A DNA stretch of 64,000 nt, from positions 1 to 64,000 of the forward strand of contig NZ_QGOL01000017.1 of assembly GCF_003259255.1 (NCBI RefSeq). Direction: 5' to 3'. The translations under genes were made by a program, and so were the position numbers. This document shows, piece after piece, positions 15,009 to 23,743 of the stretch. A model generated the notes under the pieces. It did not search any database, was not told where the DNA came from, and worked only from the letters and a program-made list of their open reading frames with translations. The DNA is from Algoriphagus litoralis (lineage in GTDB: Bacteria > Bacteroidota > Bacteroidia > Cytophagales > Cyclobacteriaceae). Within the stretch, counting starts at the first letter, position 1; every line of letters starts with the position of its first letter.

Positions 15009-15620
15009 TCACTTTTCCCTTTCCAAATACTCCCGAAGATTTTTAAAGGTTTGGTAAGGGCCTTCCGCCAAGGAGAGATTCATCAGCCAAGCCGGGATGG
15101 ATCCTCCTGGATCGATTAAAATGCTGTGCTTGATTTTCAGTGTATTCTGATCTACTGCTGTGATGTACCAATGCGCTTCGCTCAAAGGAATTCGGACAAA
15201 TCCCTCCCGTGGCGGAATGAAATCTGGCCTACCCAGAGCAGAGAAGTAATATTCTCCCTGCTTTGGGCCAGGTGATAGCTTCACATGCAGAATCAAATCC
15301 CGGTTGGAAACAGGCCAAGGAGTTTCCAGTTCGGCGCGATAGACAAACTCATCCTTTGAGATCCGCTTCAGCAGTTCTGTTTTGTTGATCTTATATTGCC
15401 ATAGGGGGAAGTCATCCAGATCAAGTAAGGCTTTGGAAAGCTCTTCCATAGTGGCAGAAACCGTAAAGGTGGATTGAATGGAGTTGATCTTGGAGTCCTC
15501 CATCTTACAGGTGTAGACAGCGATTCCCTCTGCGGATTTTCTGAGCTGACAATCCTGCTCCTGAATCATTAGGATGATGGTAAAAAAGTGAACTACGGCA
15601 AACAAATAGGCTATTCCCAA
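15009..15620 (-). CDS. START/SRPBCC-domain lipid-binding-like protein
   Basis: There are 203 residues from a TTG codon. No ATG occurs before residue 18, and starting there would remove the hydrophobic N-terminus. The first 18 residues form a signal or anchor helix. Residues 35-200 have START-domain features: 'GIAVYTCKMEDS', 'STFTVSATMEELSKALLDLDDFPLWQYKINKTELLKR', 'YRAELETPWPVSNRDLILHVKL' and 'SLAEGPYQTFKNLREYLE'. START/SRPBCC folds hold hydrophobic ligands in a deep cavity. With the signal helix it probably acts in the periplasm or on a membrane surface. Ligand unknown. It is monocistronic. Confidence 0.75.
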   Translation of the reverse strand: MGIAYLFAVVHFFTIILMIQEQDCQLRKSAEGIAVYTCKMEDSKINSIQSTFTVSATMEELSKALLDLDDFPLWQYKINKTELLKRISKDEFVYRAELETPWPVSNRDLILHVKLSPGPKQGEYYFSALGRPDFIPPREGFVRIPLSEAHWYITAVDQNTLKIKHSILIDPGGSIPAWLMNLSLAEGPYQTFKNLREYLEREK

Positions 15621-15918
15621 GGCTAGTTTTTTTGTGTGATTCCAAATTAGGGAGAAAAAGACAAGTTTATAAAAAAAGCTCCTTCGTCCTTCCGCGATTC
15701 GATTTCTTTAACCATGATACATCTCCCACTTCAGTGTTTGGGGACTTCCAAAGCTTTGTACAGGGAACTTTTTCCACGATTTTCAAAAAACAGATGTTCA
15801 GGTAGATCCAAATTATTGAGAATAATTTCCAACATGATCAGCATATTTTTTCATAATATACCCCTGAAAAGGAAACTCTTAGCCACTGGTTTGCCTGAGA
15901 CTTTAATTCAAAAGTAAA

Positions 15919-16659
15919 ATGAACTGTAAAAATTGTGGGGATGCACTGGGAGGAAAATTCTGCAGCGCCTGTGGGCAGAGTGCGCAGGTAAGCAGAATCA
16001 ACTTTCCAAACTTTATCCACGAGGTCACAGAAGGGGTGTTTCAGGTCAATCGTGGTTTCTTTTTCACCCTGAGGGAATTATTCCTCAGGCCTGGCAATAC
16101 CCTCAACGAATTTCTTGAGGGAAAACGAAAAAACCACTTCAAGCCCGTAGCTTACGTTCTGACCTGGTCCACGCTGTATTTTCTGATCGCGCAGATCACC
16201 AACCAAACCACCTGGATGGATGATGTCATCACCGGCTGGATGAATGGCGCAACCGAACACAGTAAATCCGAACAACTTCCCAAATCAATCATTTGGTTAT
16301 CAAAAAATTACGCATACGCCACATTATTCCTTTTACCGGTTTTCTCTCTGTCGACTTACTTGGCATTTTGGAGATTTGGCAAAAACTACTTCGAGCATCT
16401 CGTCATCAATTGTTATATCACAGGCCAGCAGGCGATTATCTATTGTTTGTTTGCAATACTCTACGCTTTGGTGCATCACTTTACTATAGAAAGTATTTCC
16501 TTTTTCGCATCCATCACTTACTTTTTCTGGGTTTTTTGGCAGTTATTTTCCAATGGAAGTCGATTGAAAAATATCCTCCGATCACTTTTGACACATTTCC
16601 TTTACCTATTATTTGTTTCCTTACTCTTATTGATTCTCTTAGTAATCAGCCGACTATGA
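15919..16659 (+). CDS. DUF3667 membrane protein with zinc ribbon
   Basis: The 246 residues open with a zinc-ribbon 'MNCKNCGDALGGKFCSACGQ' (two CxxC pairs). Next comes the DUF3667 segment 'INFPNFIHEVTEGVFQVNRGFFFTLRELFLRPGNTLNEFLEGKRKNHFKPVAYVLTWSTLYFLI'. At least four transmembrane helices follow, between about residues 75 and 245. The family is common in Bacteroidota and uncharacterised. The cytoplasmic zinc ribbon suggests a protein- or nucleic-acid-binding role at the membrane. The ATG at 15919 begins exactly at the ribbon, as in other members. It lies alone between intergenic stretches. Confidence 0.85.
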   Translation: MNCKNCGDALGGKFCSACGQSAQVSRINFPNFIHEVTEGVFQVNRGFFFTLRELFLRPGNTLNEFLEGKRKNHFKPVAYVLTWSTLYFLIAQITNQTTWMDDVITGWMNGATEHSKSEQLPKSIIWLSKNYAYATLFLLPVFSLSTYLAFWRFGKNYFEHLVINCYITGQQAIIYCLFAILYALVHHFTIESISFFASITYFFWVFWQLFSNGSRLKNILRSLLTHFLYLLFVSLLLLILLVISRL

Positions 16660-16976
16660 GAAGGATTTGGCATAAATAGTTTCATTTCAATTCCTGATCA
16701 AATTGGAAATAACCCGGTTCCAAATCAGCAGGAGATGGCTTTTTCACTAGGTAAGCTTTGTTTTTTTCTATTCAAAAATCCTTGGCATATCATGGTATTT
16801 AAAAAAATTCCAAGGTCTTAGGATGGCATAAGCATTTAAATAGTTCATGAAAATGCACTGAATTCTCTCTTGAAATTTTTCTGGGGAAGGAAAATACCTG
16901 ATTGATTAGCTCTAAATGGATAATATGCTTTATGAATATCCGCTTTCTAGCCAGTAGTCAAATTTTCTATTGTTCA

Positions 16977-17098
16977 CCTCGACTTCGCTCGGTGACCGTC
17001 CTATATAGTAAGGTTGGGCGGGGAGGAAAATGCGGCTTCGCCGAATTTTCCTCCCCGCATTTGATAAATCTGAACCCGGAGGCCGAGCGAAGTCGAGG
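16977..17098. repeat. Nested inverted-repeat element
   Basis: Outer 16-bp perfect arms CCTCGACTTCGCTCGG (16977-16992) and the complement at 17083-17098 enclose an inner hairpin (17018-17058). The inner hairpin has a 14-bp stem GCGGGGAGGAAAAT, a mismatch, and a CGGC-TTC-GCCG tip. Looser inverted similarity extends outward to 'GGATAATATGC' near 16919 and 'GCGGATAATCAGAATATGC' near 17123. The arms recur at 23193-23229 and in decayed form near 61885. Confidence 0.75.
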
Positions 17099-17120
17099 CC
17101 ATTTGATTCAATTGGCATAA

Positions 17121-17606
17121 TTGCGGATAATCAGAATATGCTTATTTAAATGTGGCCAGAAAATCGAAACGCTTTTGAAAAACAGCTATTGTAATCGGGA
17201 TTCTCATTGCGATGATCAACTTACTAAAGAAGCCGGTATTCAAGCGGCTACATTCGATTTATTTATGTAAAGAGCAATTCAAAAACCATTTTTTGTCGGA
17301 AACGAAATATTCAGCCCTTAAAAATCATGATTTAAATCATTAAAGTAGGGACTTTATAATCCAAAAAACATATAGAAATTAGGGTTTATTTACGTAAAAA
17401 ATGCACTTTTATGTAACTTTTACAAGATTAATTGCTTTTTGAATTGAAAATTTATAATTACAGAATATTTAATTAAACTTTTTTACTATTCATTTTACTA
17501 ATTCCAGTAAAATATAATTATTCGAATACTAAAAAATTATTACCTTTTTAATACCGATTAGGAATTCAAACCCAAATTTCTCTAACGAGCAAATGGTAAT
17601 AGACCC
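17121..17606. other. AT-rich leader of the histidine kinase operon
   Basis: Strongly AT-rich, with long runs of A and T from 17330 to 17570 and no reading frame worth reporting. It presumably carries the promoter of the kinase-regulator pair. No clear TAnnTTTG box was found. The preceding part of the gap (16660-16976) also shows no gene. Confidence 0.4.
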
Positions 17607-19949
17607 ATGAAAAGCCTGACAAAACTTCCGCAGGTCCGTCTGAAAACGCTGGAGAGCATTTCGACGCTGATCACAGAGACTTTGGATGCATCCATTCTGC
17701 TTCTATATGCTTTGCACGATTCTGAAAGAAAGCTTTTATTCCAATCAGGTTTGGAACCTACCGAAATCCCTTCTTCAGAAAAATTAAAAACTCACGCCTC
17801 ACTTTTTTCCAAAAACATTACAATTATTGAAGATCTCAGGAAGATTGACAAAGAGGCGAATCATTTCACCTCTTTACTTAATCAGGGGATCCTATGCTGT
17901 TGTAAGATTGATTTGGTCAATGACAAAAAACAGCATTTGGGAGAACTTTATCTTATGGATTACACCTCCCACAAAATCAGCTTTGCCAATCTTCAGCTGT
18001 TGGAATCTATCCGTGATCTTACCACTCAAATTCTAGAGCGCGACTTTATAGATCGGCAGATCATACAGGAAAAAGAAGATTCACGCAGCATCAATCGGAT
18101 CGTATTGGAGGCCACTCAACTAGCCGGAGCAGGCGGACTGTGCCTTAATCTCGACACAAAAACATTGTTCTGGTACAAAAGCAATAATGCTATTCTGGAA
18201 TTGCCCATGGATTTTCAACTCAGTTATTCGGATCTTTTGGGAGAAAGCCAGTCATTTGACAAAAGCCGTTACCCTCAATTGGCCGAATTTGCCGAGCAAG
18301 TCCGTCGAGGACTAGAAAACCTCAGATCCAATGATTCAGAAGGAACATTTATGCTTCAGCTTGATAAAAAGCGGCATTTTCACTTTTCGCTTCATAAATC
18401 AAAAGAGATCATTTATCTCGTTTTCAAAGACAATACCTCGCTGATCGAAGTAGGTAAGGAACTGATCCAAGTGCAGTCTCTTCTAAAGGCTGAAGAGTCA
18501 CAGCTACTGACAGCAGGCTGGACTCTCAATCTTAAAGACCGAGAAATGTCCTGGTCGGAAAATGTTAAAGTATTTCTTGAATTAAGTGAGGGGACTTTGC
18601 CGAGCTGGGATGTGTTTGTGCGAAAACTCAACATGTGCGATTCCTGTGACCCAGAACATATTGTCGAGGCTTGCCTCAGTACCAAAGGAAAATTTGAAAA
18701 AGATGCCGTTATCTTACTTGAATCCGGAAAAAAGAGACACATCCGGATTCAATGTATTGTTTCACAATCGCTGACTGGAGACATACTCTTATTGGGAAAC
18801 CTCTGGGACAACACGGAGGCAAAACAAACTGAATCGCAAGTCGAAAAACTCCTTGCTCATATTTGGTGGAAAGAAAATTACTTGGACGGCTTCTTGTTTA
18901 ATGAAACGTTCTTTTTGGTAATTGCTCGTACAGACGGTTCTCAGATTTATATAAATCAGCACTATAAAGATTTCTTTTTTAAACCTGGAGAGCAATCCGA
19001 AGAAAGCCATGATCCAATAAACGACATCCTGGAAGAAGACCGCATACATTTACATGCGGGAATCCAAAAAGCCGTGAATAATCCGGGATCAAATGTTAGG
19101 GTATACTTTCGAAAAGTAACCTGGGATAAAAAGATCATCTATACCCAGTGGGATTTAAAGGCACTCATGGATGAAAATAATAATCCATTGGAAGTTTTGG
19201 CCATGGGAATCGACATCTCGGAAATTCAATCTAAAAAAGAGGAATTAAAAGAACTTATAGATCTGGTGTCCAAACAGAATACCCAACTTATCGAATACAA
19301 CTCCATCCTTTCGCATAATATCCGAAACCACGTGGCAAACCTAAAGGGACTAGCCAATCTGATAGATCTGGCACATGACCCCAAAGATATTGTGCACTAC
19401 TTTGGACTCATCAAAGAGGCCATTTCTATACTTGACCAACGAATTCAAGCGATCAATTACCTCAGTAAGCAAAAAGAAAAGAATAAAATTAAAGAGGAAT
19501 TCATTGCATTGAATAAAATTATCAGCAATTCGAAAGCGTTTTTTGAAGATGAAATTGAACTGATTGGGGCCGATTTCTTTACCATCGGGGAGCCAGAACT
19601 TTTAGATCAAGTCTTCAGTCCCGTGTTGGAACGGATTCTCATTCAACTTCTCTCAAATTGCATAAAGTTCCGTTCACCTAAACGGACACTAACCATACAG
19701 ATCAAAGTAGTCCAAAAAGGAGAAAAGCTTGTAGTGGCAGTTCAAGACAATGGTATCGGAATGGATGTGAAAAAAAACAAAGTAAATTCCACTGATTCGT
19801 TTGAGTTAAAAAAACTTGAGCCAAATTCAAAGGGTCTCGGTATTTACCTCGCAAAACATCTTACTGAGGCACTTGAGGGTACAATTAATTTTGTGAGCCG
19901 GATAGATTTTGGCACCAAAGTAATCCTTACATTTAGTCATGTCCGATAA
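17607..19949 (+). CDS. Soluble GAF/PAS sensor histidine kinase
   Basis: The 780-residue protein has no membrane segment, so it senses in the cytoplasm. Residues about 10-150 form a GAF domain ('ITETLDASILLLYALHD', 'ILCCCKIDLVNDKKQHLGELYLMD'). Two PAS-like regions follow (about 185-290 and 295-405), then a clearer PAS/PAC at 415-545 ending 'LEVLAMGIDISEIQSKKEEL'. The phosphoacceptor is His570 in 'LSHNIRNHVANLKGL'. The ATPase domain shows the N box (Asn684, 'LLSNCIKF'), G1 'DNGIGMDV' and G2 'GLGIYLAKHLTEAL'. 'SHNIRNHVANL' is typical of Bacteroidota kinases paired with single-domain regulators. It overlaps the next gene by 11 bases. Confidence 0.88.
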   Translation: MKSLTKLPQVRLKTLESISTLITETLDASILLLYALHDSERKLLFQSGLEPTEIPSSEKLKTHASLFSKNITIIEDLRKIDKEANHFTSLLNQGILCCCKIDLVNDKKQHLGELYLMDYTSHKISFANLQLLESIRDLTTQILERDFIDRQIIQEKEDSRSINRIVLEATQLAGAGGLCLNLDTKTLFWYKSNNAILELPMDFQLSYSDLLGESQSFDKSRYPQLAEFAEQVRRGLENLRSNDSEGTFMLQLDKKRHFHFSLHKSKEIIYLVFKDNTSLIEVGKELIQVQSLLKAEESQLLTAGWTLNLKDREMSWSENVKVFLELSEGTLPSWDVFVRKLNMCDSCDPEHIVEACLSTKGKFEKDAVILLESGKKRHIRIQCIVSQSLTGDILLLGNLWDNTEAKQTESQVEKLLAHIWWKENYLDGFLFNETFFLVIARTDGSQIYINQHYKDFFFKPGEQSEESHDPINDILEEDRIHLHAGIQKAVNNPGSNVRVYFRKVTWDKKIIYTQWDLKALMDENNNPLEVLAMGIDISEIQSKKEELKELIDLVSKQNTQLIEYNSILSHNIRNHVANLKGLANLIDLAHDPKDIVHYFGLIKEAISILDQRIQAINYLSKQKEKNKIKEEFIALNKIISNSKAFFEDEIELIGADFFTIGEPELLDQVFSPVLERILIQLLSNCIKFRSPKRTLTIQIKVVQKGEKLVVAVQDNGIGMDVKKNKVNSTDSFELKKLEPNSKGLGIYLAKHLTEALEGTINFVSRIDFGTKVILTFSHVR

Positions 19950-20340
19950 AATCCTTCTGTTGGTAGACGATGATAAGATATCCCTTCTGATCACAAAGAA
20001 GGTGATTCAGACATTTTCGCCCGAAACAGCATTCGCTGAGATTATCATCAAAGACCAACCTAAGGAAGCCTTGGAACTCGTCAAGGAGTCTCTTGCCAAA
20101 GATCTTGATCTAATTATCCTTTTGGATATCAATATGCCCTTGATCTCAGGTTGGGACTTTTTGGACAGACTCAGCCAATTGGACCCCAAGGAGCGATATC
20201 CCGTCATCCTACTGACTTCTTCGGTGAGTGAACTTGACCGTGAGCGTGCCTTTGACTACAATCGAGTGCTCGATTTCTTCTCTAAACCAATGGATCAATC
20301 CTTGATTAATCGACTTTTTTCGCTGCTACAGGATCGATAG
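19939..20340 (+). CDS. Single-domain CheY-like response regulator
   Basis: The 133 residues form one receiver domain: acidic pocket Asp10-Asp11-Asp12 in 'LLVDDDKIS', phosphoacceptor Asp63 in 'ILLDINMP', Thr93 in 'VILLTSS' and Lys116 in 'FFSKPMD'. There is no output domain, so signalling must go through protein-protein contact, probably back to a kinase or to a phosphorelay. The start overlaps the kinase gene by 11 bases, making co-translation and a cognate pair very likely. No downstream partner shares the transcript. Confidence 0.92.
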   Translation: MSDKILLLVDDDKISLLITKKVIQTFSPETAFAEIIIKDQPKEALELVKESLAKDLDLIILLDINMPLISGWDFLDRLSQLDPKERYPVILLTSSVSELDRERAFDYNRVLDFFSKPMDQSLINRLFSLLQDR

Positions 20341-20433
20341 AGAATGGCACATCCCTATTTGGCTATTTAGCCTATTGGTGATAATCCGCATTTTTTATAG
20401 CTTTTAGGTATCTAACACTAAACCCCAAAAGCT

Positions 20434-21885
20434 ATGAAGCCAAGTAAATCCTACCTCTATTGGAGTTGGGGAATTCTGATTTTCTGTGTTTTCACATTTT
20501 TCTCCTGTCAAAAAGCAGCTGAGGAGGTAACTCAAGTTGAGTCTCCCTCAACTACCCTCCTCAAGGACTACGTGCATGCATCTGACTCCACGTTCCGCTA
20601 CGAAATTGTGCATTCTGTTCCCGGCGAAACAGTGGATTTTCATGTTTTGAAGATGTATTCTCAACATTGGCTGAGTCCGGAAATTGTCGACCAGACAGCA
20701 TGGTGGCATTGGGTATCGATAGTCATTCCGAAAAATACACCACATGAAACAGGCATGCTCTGGATCGGAGGCGGTAGTACCAACTCCAAAATGCCCGAAA
20801 AACCAGATCCTTTAATTCTGGCGGCTTCTACCCAGACTAATTCGATCGTGGCTCAGATTCACAATGTGCCTTTTCAACCGATCACCTTTGCAAACGACAC
20901 TTTTGGGGAGCGCTATGAGGACGAGATCATTTCCTATGGCTGGAGAAAATTTCTGGAAGGCGGTGCCAAAGATGAAGATGCGATTTGGCTGGCCCGACTC
21001 CCGATGACCAAAGCTGCCAAGCTCGCAATGGATGCCATGACTGCCGTCGTCAAAGACAAATACAATAAAAACCTTAACAGTTTTGTGGTGGGTGGCGCAT
21101 CCAAGCGAGGCTGGACTACCTGGACTACCGCAGCAGTGGATGACCGTGTAGTAGCGATTGTGCCTGTAGTGATTGATCTGTTGAATCTGGCCCCCTCCTT
21201 TGAGCATCATTGGCGCAACTACGGCTATTGGGCCCCCGCGGTGGGTGATTACGTGCGAGAGGGAGTGATGGATTGGGTGGGCACTCCGGAGTTTGACCGA
21301 ATGATGGAGATCACCGAGCCCTATTCTTTTCTGCCTGAATATGACATGCCCAAACTGCTAATCAACGCCGCCGGGGATGAGTTTTTCCAACCTGACAGCT
21401 GGAAGTTTTACTGGGATGCCCTTCCTGGGGAAAAGCACGTGATGTACGTCCCCAACTCAGGGCACGATGTGGGTGATTCCGATGCTCTTCCCAATTTAAT
21501 CTCATTTTATGGATCAATTCTTAACAAAACACCTAGGCCAACTTATGAATGGAAAATCGAAGGCGATAAGATCCTTGTAAAAACAGATTCCAAAAACCGA
21601 CCCCTCTCAGTCAAACTTTGGTCCGCAAGCAATCCGCTGGAGCGGAACTTCATGATTGATGTATTCGGACCAAATTGGGTTTCTGAAGAAATCAGCCTTC
21701 CCCAAAACGGAGAACTTACGGTGGAGATGAAAACCCCAGAACAAGGCTTCAGAGCCTATTTTGTGGAGTTAACTTATGCAGGGCCAAGCCCGCTTAAAGT
21801 GACCAGTGGCATCGAAGTACTACCTCGAGCGTATCCTTTTGAGCCCTTTGTGTCAAAGAAATCTTCGACCGCTTCTTCGAATTAA
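20434..21885 (+). CDS. PhoPQ-activated pathogenicity-related (PqaA-like) lipoprotein
   Basis: A lipoprotein signal ends 'FTFFSC' (Cys25). The rest, to residue 483, matches the PhoPQ-related family of alpha/beta hydrolase-like proteins: 'HWLSPEIVDQTAWWHWVSIVIP', 'MLWIGGGSTNS', 'FVVGGASKRGWTTWTTAAVD', 'INAAGDEFFQPDSW' and 'VPNSGHDV'. Ser223, Asp315 and His344 are placed as a hydrolase triad. The natural substrate of the family is not established. It is 67 bases upstream of the CE15-type esterase and on its strand. That suggests an envelope enzyme working with glycan-modifying proteins. Confidence 0.87.
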   Translation: MKPSKSYLYWSWGILIFCVFTFFSCQKAAEEVTQVESPSTTLLKDYVHASDSTFRYEIVHSVPGETVDFHVLKMYSQHWLSPEIVDQTAWWHWVSIVIPKNTPHETGMLWIGGGSTNSKMPEKPDPLILAASTQTNSIVAQIHNVPFQPITFANDTFGERYEDEIISYGWRKFLEGGAKDEDAIWLARLPMTKAAKLAMDAMTAVVKDKYNKNLNSFVVGGASKRGWTTWTTAAVDDRVVAIVPVVIDLLNLAPSFEHHWRNYGYWAPAVGDYVREGVMDWVGTPEFDRMMEITEPYSFLPEYDMPKLLINAAGDEFFQPDSWKFYWDALPGEKHVMYVPNSGHDVGDSDALPNLISFYGSILNKTPRPTYEWKIEGDKILVKTDSKNRPLSVKLWSASNPLERNFMIDVFGPNWVSEEISLPQNGELTVEMKTPEQGFRAYFVELTYAGPSPLKVTSGIEVLPRAYPFEPFVSKKSSTASSN

Positions 21886-21952
21886 TCTTTTCGGAAAAAG
21901 TAAGTGGTGAAAACCACTCACCACTTACCTTTCACCTTTTACGATACAAATC

Positions 21953-23146
21953 ATGAAGAAGCTACACCTGATTGCCTCCGCTTTCCTCCTTCTTTCCCCA
22001 CTTAAAAGCATGTCGCAAAACACTGCCAACTACGATGAAAACAAAGTTCCGGATTTGATTCTTTCGGATCCTTTTGTAAGTGAAAAAGGAAAGCTGATTC
22101 AGACTGTATCGGAATGGGAAAAATTTCGGAGACCTGAGATTTTTAGGCTTTTTCAGGATGAAGTCTATGGCCAAATCCCGAAAGATTTTGACAAGATTTC
22201 ATTCGAAGTAATAAGCGAAACAGCAAATCCCTACCCTGAAATCGCGGATTTGGAAGAAGTGAATATCACGGTTGAAAGAAACGGAAAAAGCCATACGATG
22301 CGGATTAACTTTTTTCTGCCAAAAACAGGGAAAGGGCCATTTCCTGTGATTCTTCTAATTAATTACTTGCCAAAATACCCAGATGGAAAATTGGCCGATG
22401 AGGCTTTTTGGCCTGTTCCTGAATTGATCAAAAAGGGTTTTGCCACGGCTTCTTTTCATGCCGAAACCGTCGCTCCTGATCTTGCTGATAGTTTTCAAAA
22501 TGGCATGATTTCCACCCTTTACCCCGAGCAGATTGGCCAAGCAAACGGGCTAAAAGCATTGGGAGCTTGGGGTTGGGGAGCGATGCGGGCAATGGATTAC
22601 TTTCAGCAGCATCCTAAAGTAGACTCCAAAAAATCCATTCTCGTCGGCCATTCCCGAACGGGAAAAGCGGCGCTATGGGCTTCTGCCAACGATCCTCGAT
22701 GGGCTTTCACCTACGCCAATGAATCGGGTTGTGGAGGAGCAGCACTGTCCAAGCGGAAATATGGAGAAACCGTCGGCGCAATTAATCGTCGATTTCCACA
22801 TTGGTTTGCTGACAACTTTCAGAAATACAATGAAAAGGAGGAACAACTGCCACTTGATCAGCACCTGCTACCGGGTTTGATTGCCCCGAGAGCAGTCTAT
22901 TATTCCAGTGCAAAAGGCGACCAATGGGCCGATCCCAAGGGAGAATACCTTGGAATACAATTGGGAAGTCGGGTTGCTTCGGAGATTTATGGGAAAAAGG
23001 CGGTGTTTGAACCAGAATTTGAAGCCCTGGAAGGACCAGTTCATTTGGAGTCTGTGGGATACCACATCCGGGAGGGAAAGCATGACTTGACTTGGAAGGA
23101 TTGGGAGTTGTTTTTGGAGTTTTGGGATTTCAATTGGAAACGGTAA
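21953..23146 (+). CDS. Glucuronoyl esterase-like (CE15) hydrolase
   Basis: A signal peptide ending 'KSMSQ' precedes a 375-residue alpha/beta hydrolase. The nucleophile elbow 'VGHSRTGKAALWA' places Ser234. 'NESGCGGAALSKRKYGETVGAINRRFPHWF' places Glu257 and the CE15 signature, and 'REGKHDLT' places His377. CE15 enzymes cleave ester bonds between glucuronate side chains of xylan and lignin alcohols, or related esters of uronic acids. 'LIAPRAVYYSSAKGDQWADPKGEYL' is also typical. The export signal suggests periplasmic action. Sialidase, aldolase and symporter genes follow on the same strand. Confidence 0.85.
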   Translation: MKKLHLIASAFLLLSPLKSMSQNTANYDENKVPDLILSDPFVSEKGKLIQTVSEWEKFRRPEIFRLFQDEVYGQIPKDFDKISFEVISETANPYPEIADLEEVNITVERNGKSHTMRINFFLPKTGKGPFPVILLINYLPKYPDGKLADEAFWPVPELIKKGFATASFHAETVAPDLADSFQNGMISTLYPEQIGQANGLKALGAWGWGAMRAMDYFQQHPKVDSKKSILVGHSRTGKAALWASANDPRWAFTYANESGCGGAALSKRKYGETVGAINRRFPHWFADNFQKYNEKEEQLPLDQHLLPGLIAPRAVYYSSAKGDQWADPKGEYLGIQLGSRVASEIYGKKAVFEPEFEALEGPVHLESVGYHIREGKHDLTWKDWELFLEFWDFNWKR

Positions 23147-23192
23147 AATTTGACTTTACTGATAGGCAAGATCTTCACCATTATGTCAAAAT

Positions 23193-23229
23193 GGCCTCGG
23201 CTTCGCTCGGCCACCAAGTGAAGTCGAGG
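23193..23229. repeat. Second copy of the 'CGAxTTCGCTCGG' repeat family
   Basis: GGCCTCGGCTTCGCTCGGCC followed by AAGTGAAGTCGAGGTG, related to the outer arms of the nested element at 16977-17098. It lies just after the CE15 gene and may act as a transcript end. Confidence 0.55.
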
Positions 23230-23265
23230 TGAACTATTGATTATTTAAAAACTGAAAAATTTGAC

Positions 23266-23556
23266 ATGATTCTAACTGATATCAAAACTGAGTCAGAATC
23301 CGAAATCCTTTTGGATTAGATTGATTCTCAATTTGACAAAAAGCTAGACCCAGGTTCTGCTTAGGGGAAAAAACTGGAGGAAGCTTTGGCGATGGTTAAA
23401 GAATATGAGGATAAAAATTTCTTGATTCCAAATCCCTCACTAAACCGAAAGAGCAGATCTTATCAAGCTGGCTTGAAAAAAATTTCAGTTTGGTCTAAGG
23501 AAAGCATCAAAGAAATTGAGAATGCGATGGCAATTTTCAAATCAAAAAAACTTTAA
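23266..23556 (+). pseudogene. Decayed small gene with two in-frame stops
   Basis: From ATG 23266 one frame of 97 codons runs to TAA at 23554, interrupted by TAG at codons 18 and 33. The readable parts are 'MILTDIKTESESEILLD', 'IDSQFDKKLDPGSA', 'GKKLEEALAMVKEYEDKN' and 'SYQAGLKKISVWSKESIKEIENAMAIFKSKKL'. Frame preservation and composition indicate a former small helical protein. I do not recognise the family. It may once have been a small regulatory or antitoxin-like protein. Confidence 0.45.
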
Positions 23557-23666
23557 AGTAAAATCGAGTTTAAACTCCTTCGTCTTTGATCCTTGTCTTC
23601 TTAAAGATTTCTCAATTACAAAATGAATCCACTTTTGGAGGAAAGTGAAAAGCCAGACAGGTCACT

Positions 23667-23700
23667 GCCGGACAGTTTCGAGGAAAAGTCCGGCTTTTTT
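23667..23700 (+). terminator. Rho-independent terminator
   Basis: GCCGGAC (23667-23673) pairs with GTCCGGC (23688-23694) across a 14-base loop, followed by six T residues. It sits 44 bases before the sialidase gene, so it separates that gene from transcripts arriving from upstream, or acts as an attenuator in its leader. Confidence 0.6.
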
Positions 23701-23743
23701 GTTAGGTTAAAACTTCCGTTTTGCACCTCAACTCAAATAACCT

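Noticed and set aside
15714..15917. Plus-strand 67-codon frame before the DUF3667 gene
   Set aside because: Composition is not protein-like, there is no family resemblance, and it covers the likely promoter of the next gene.
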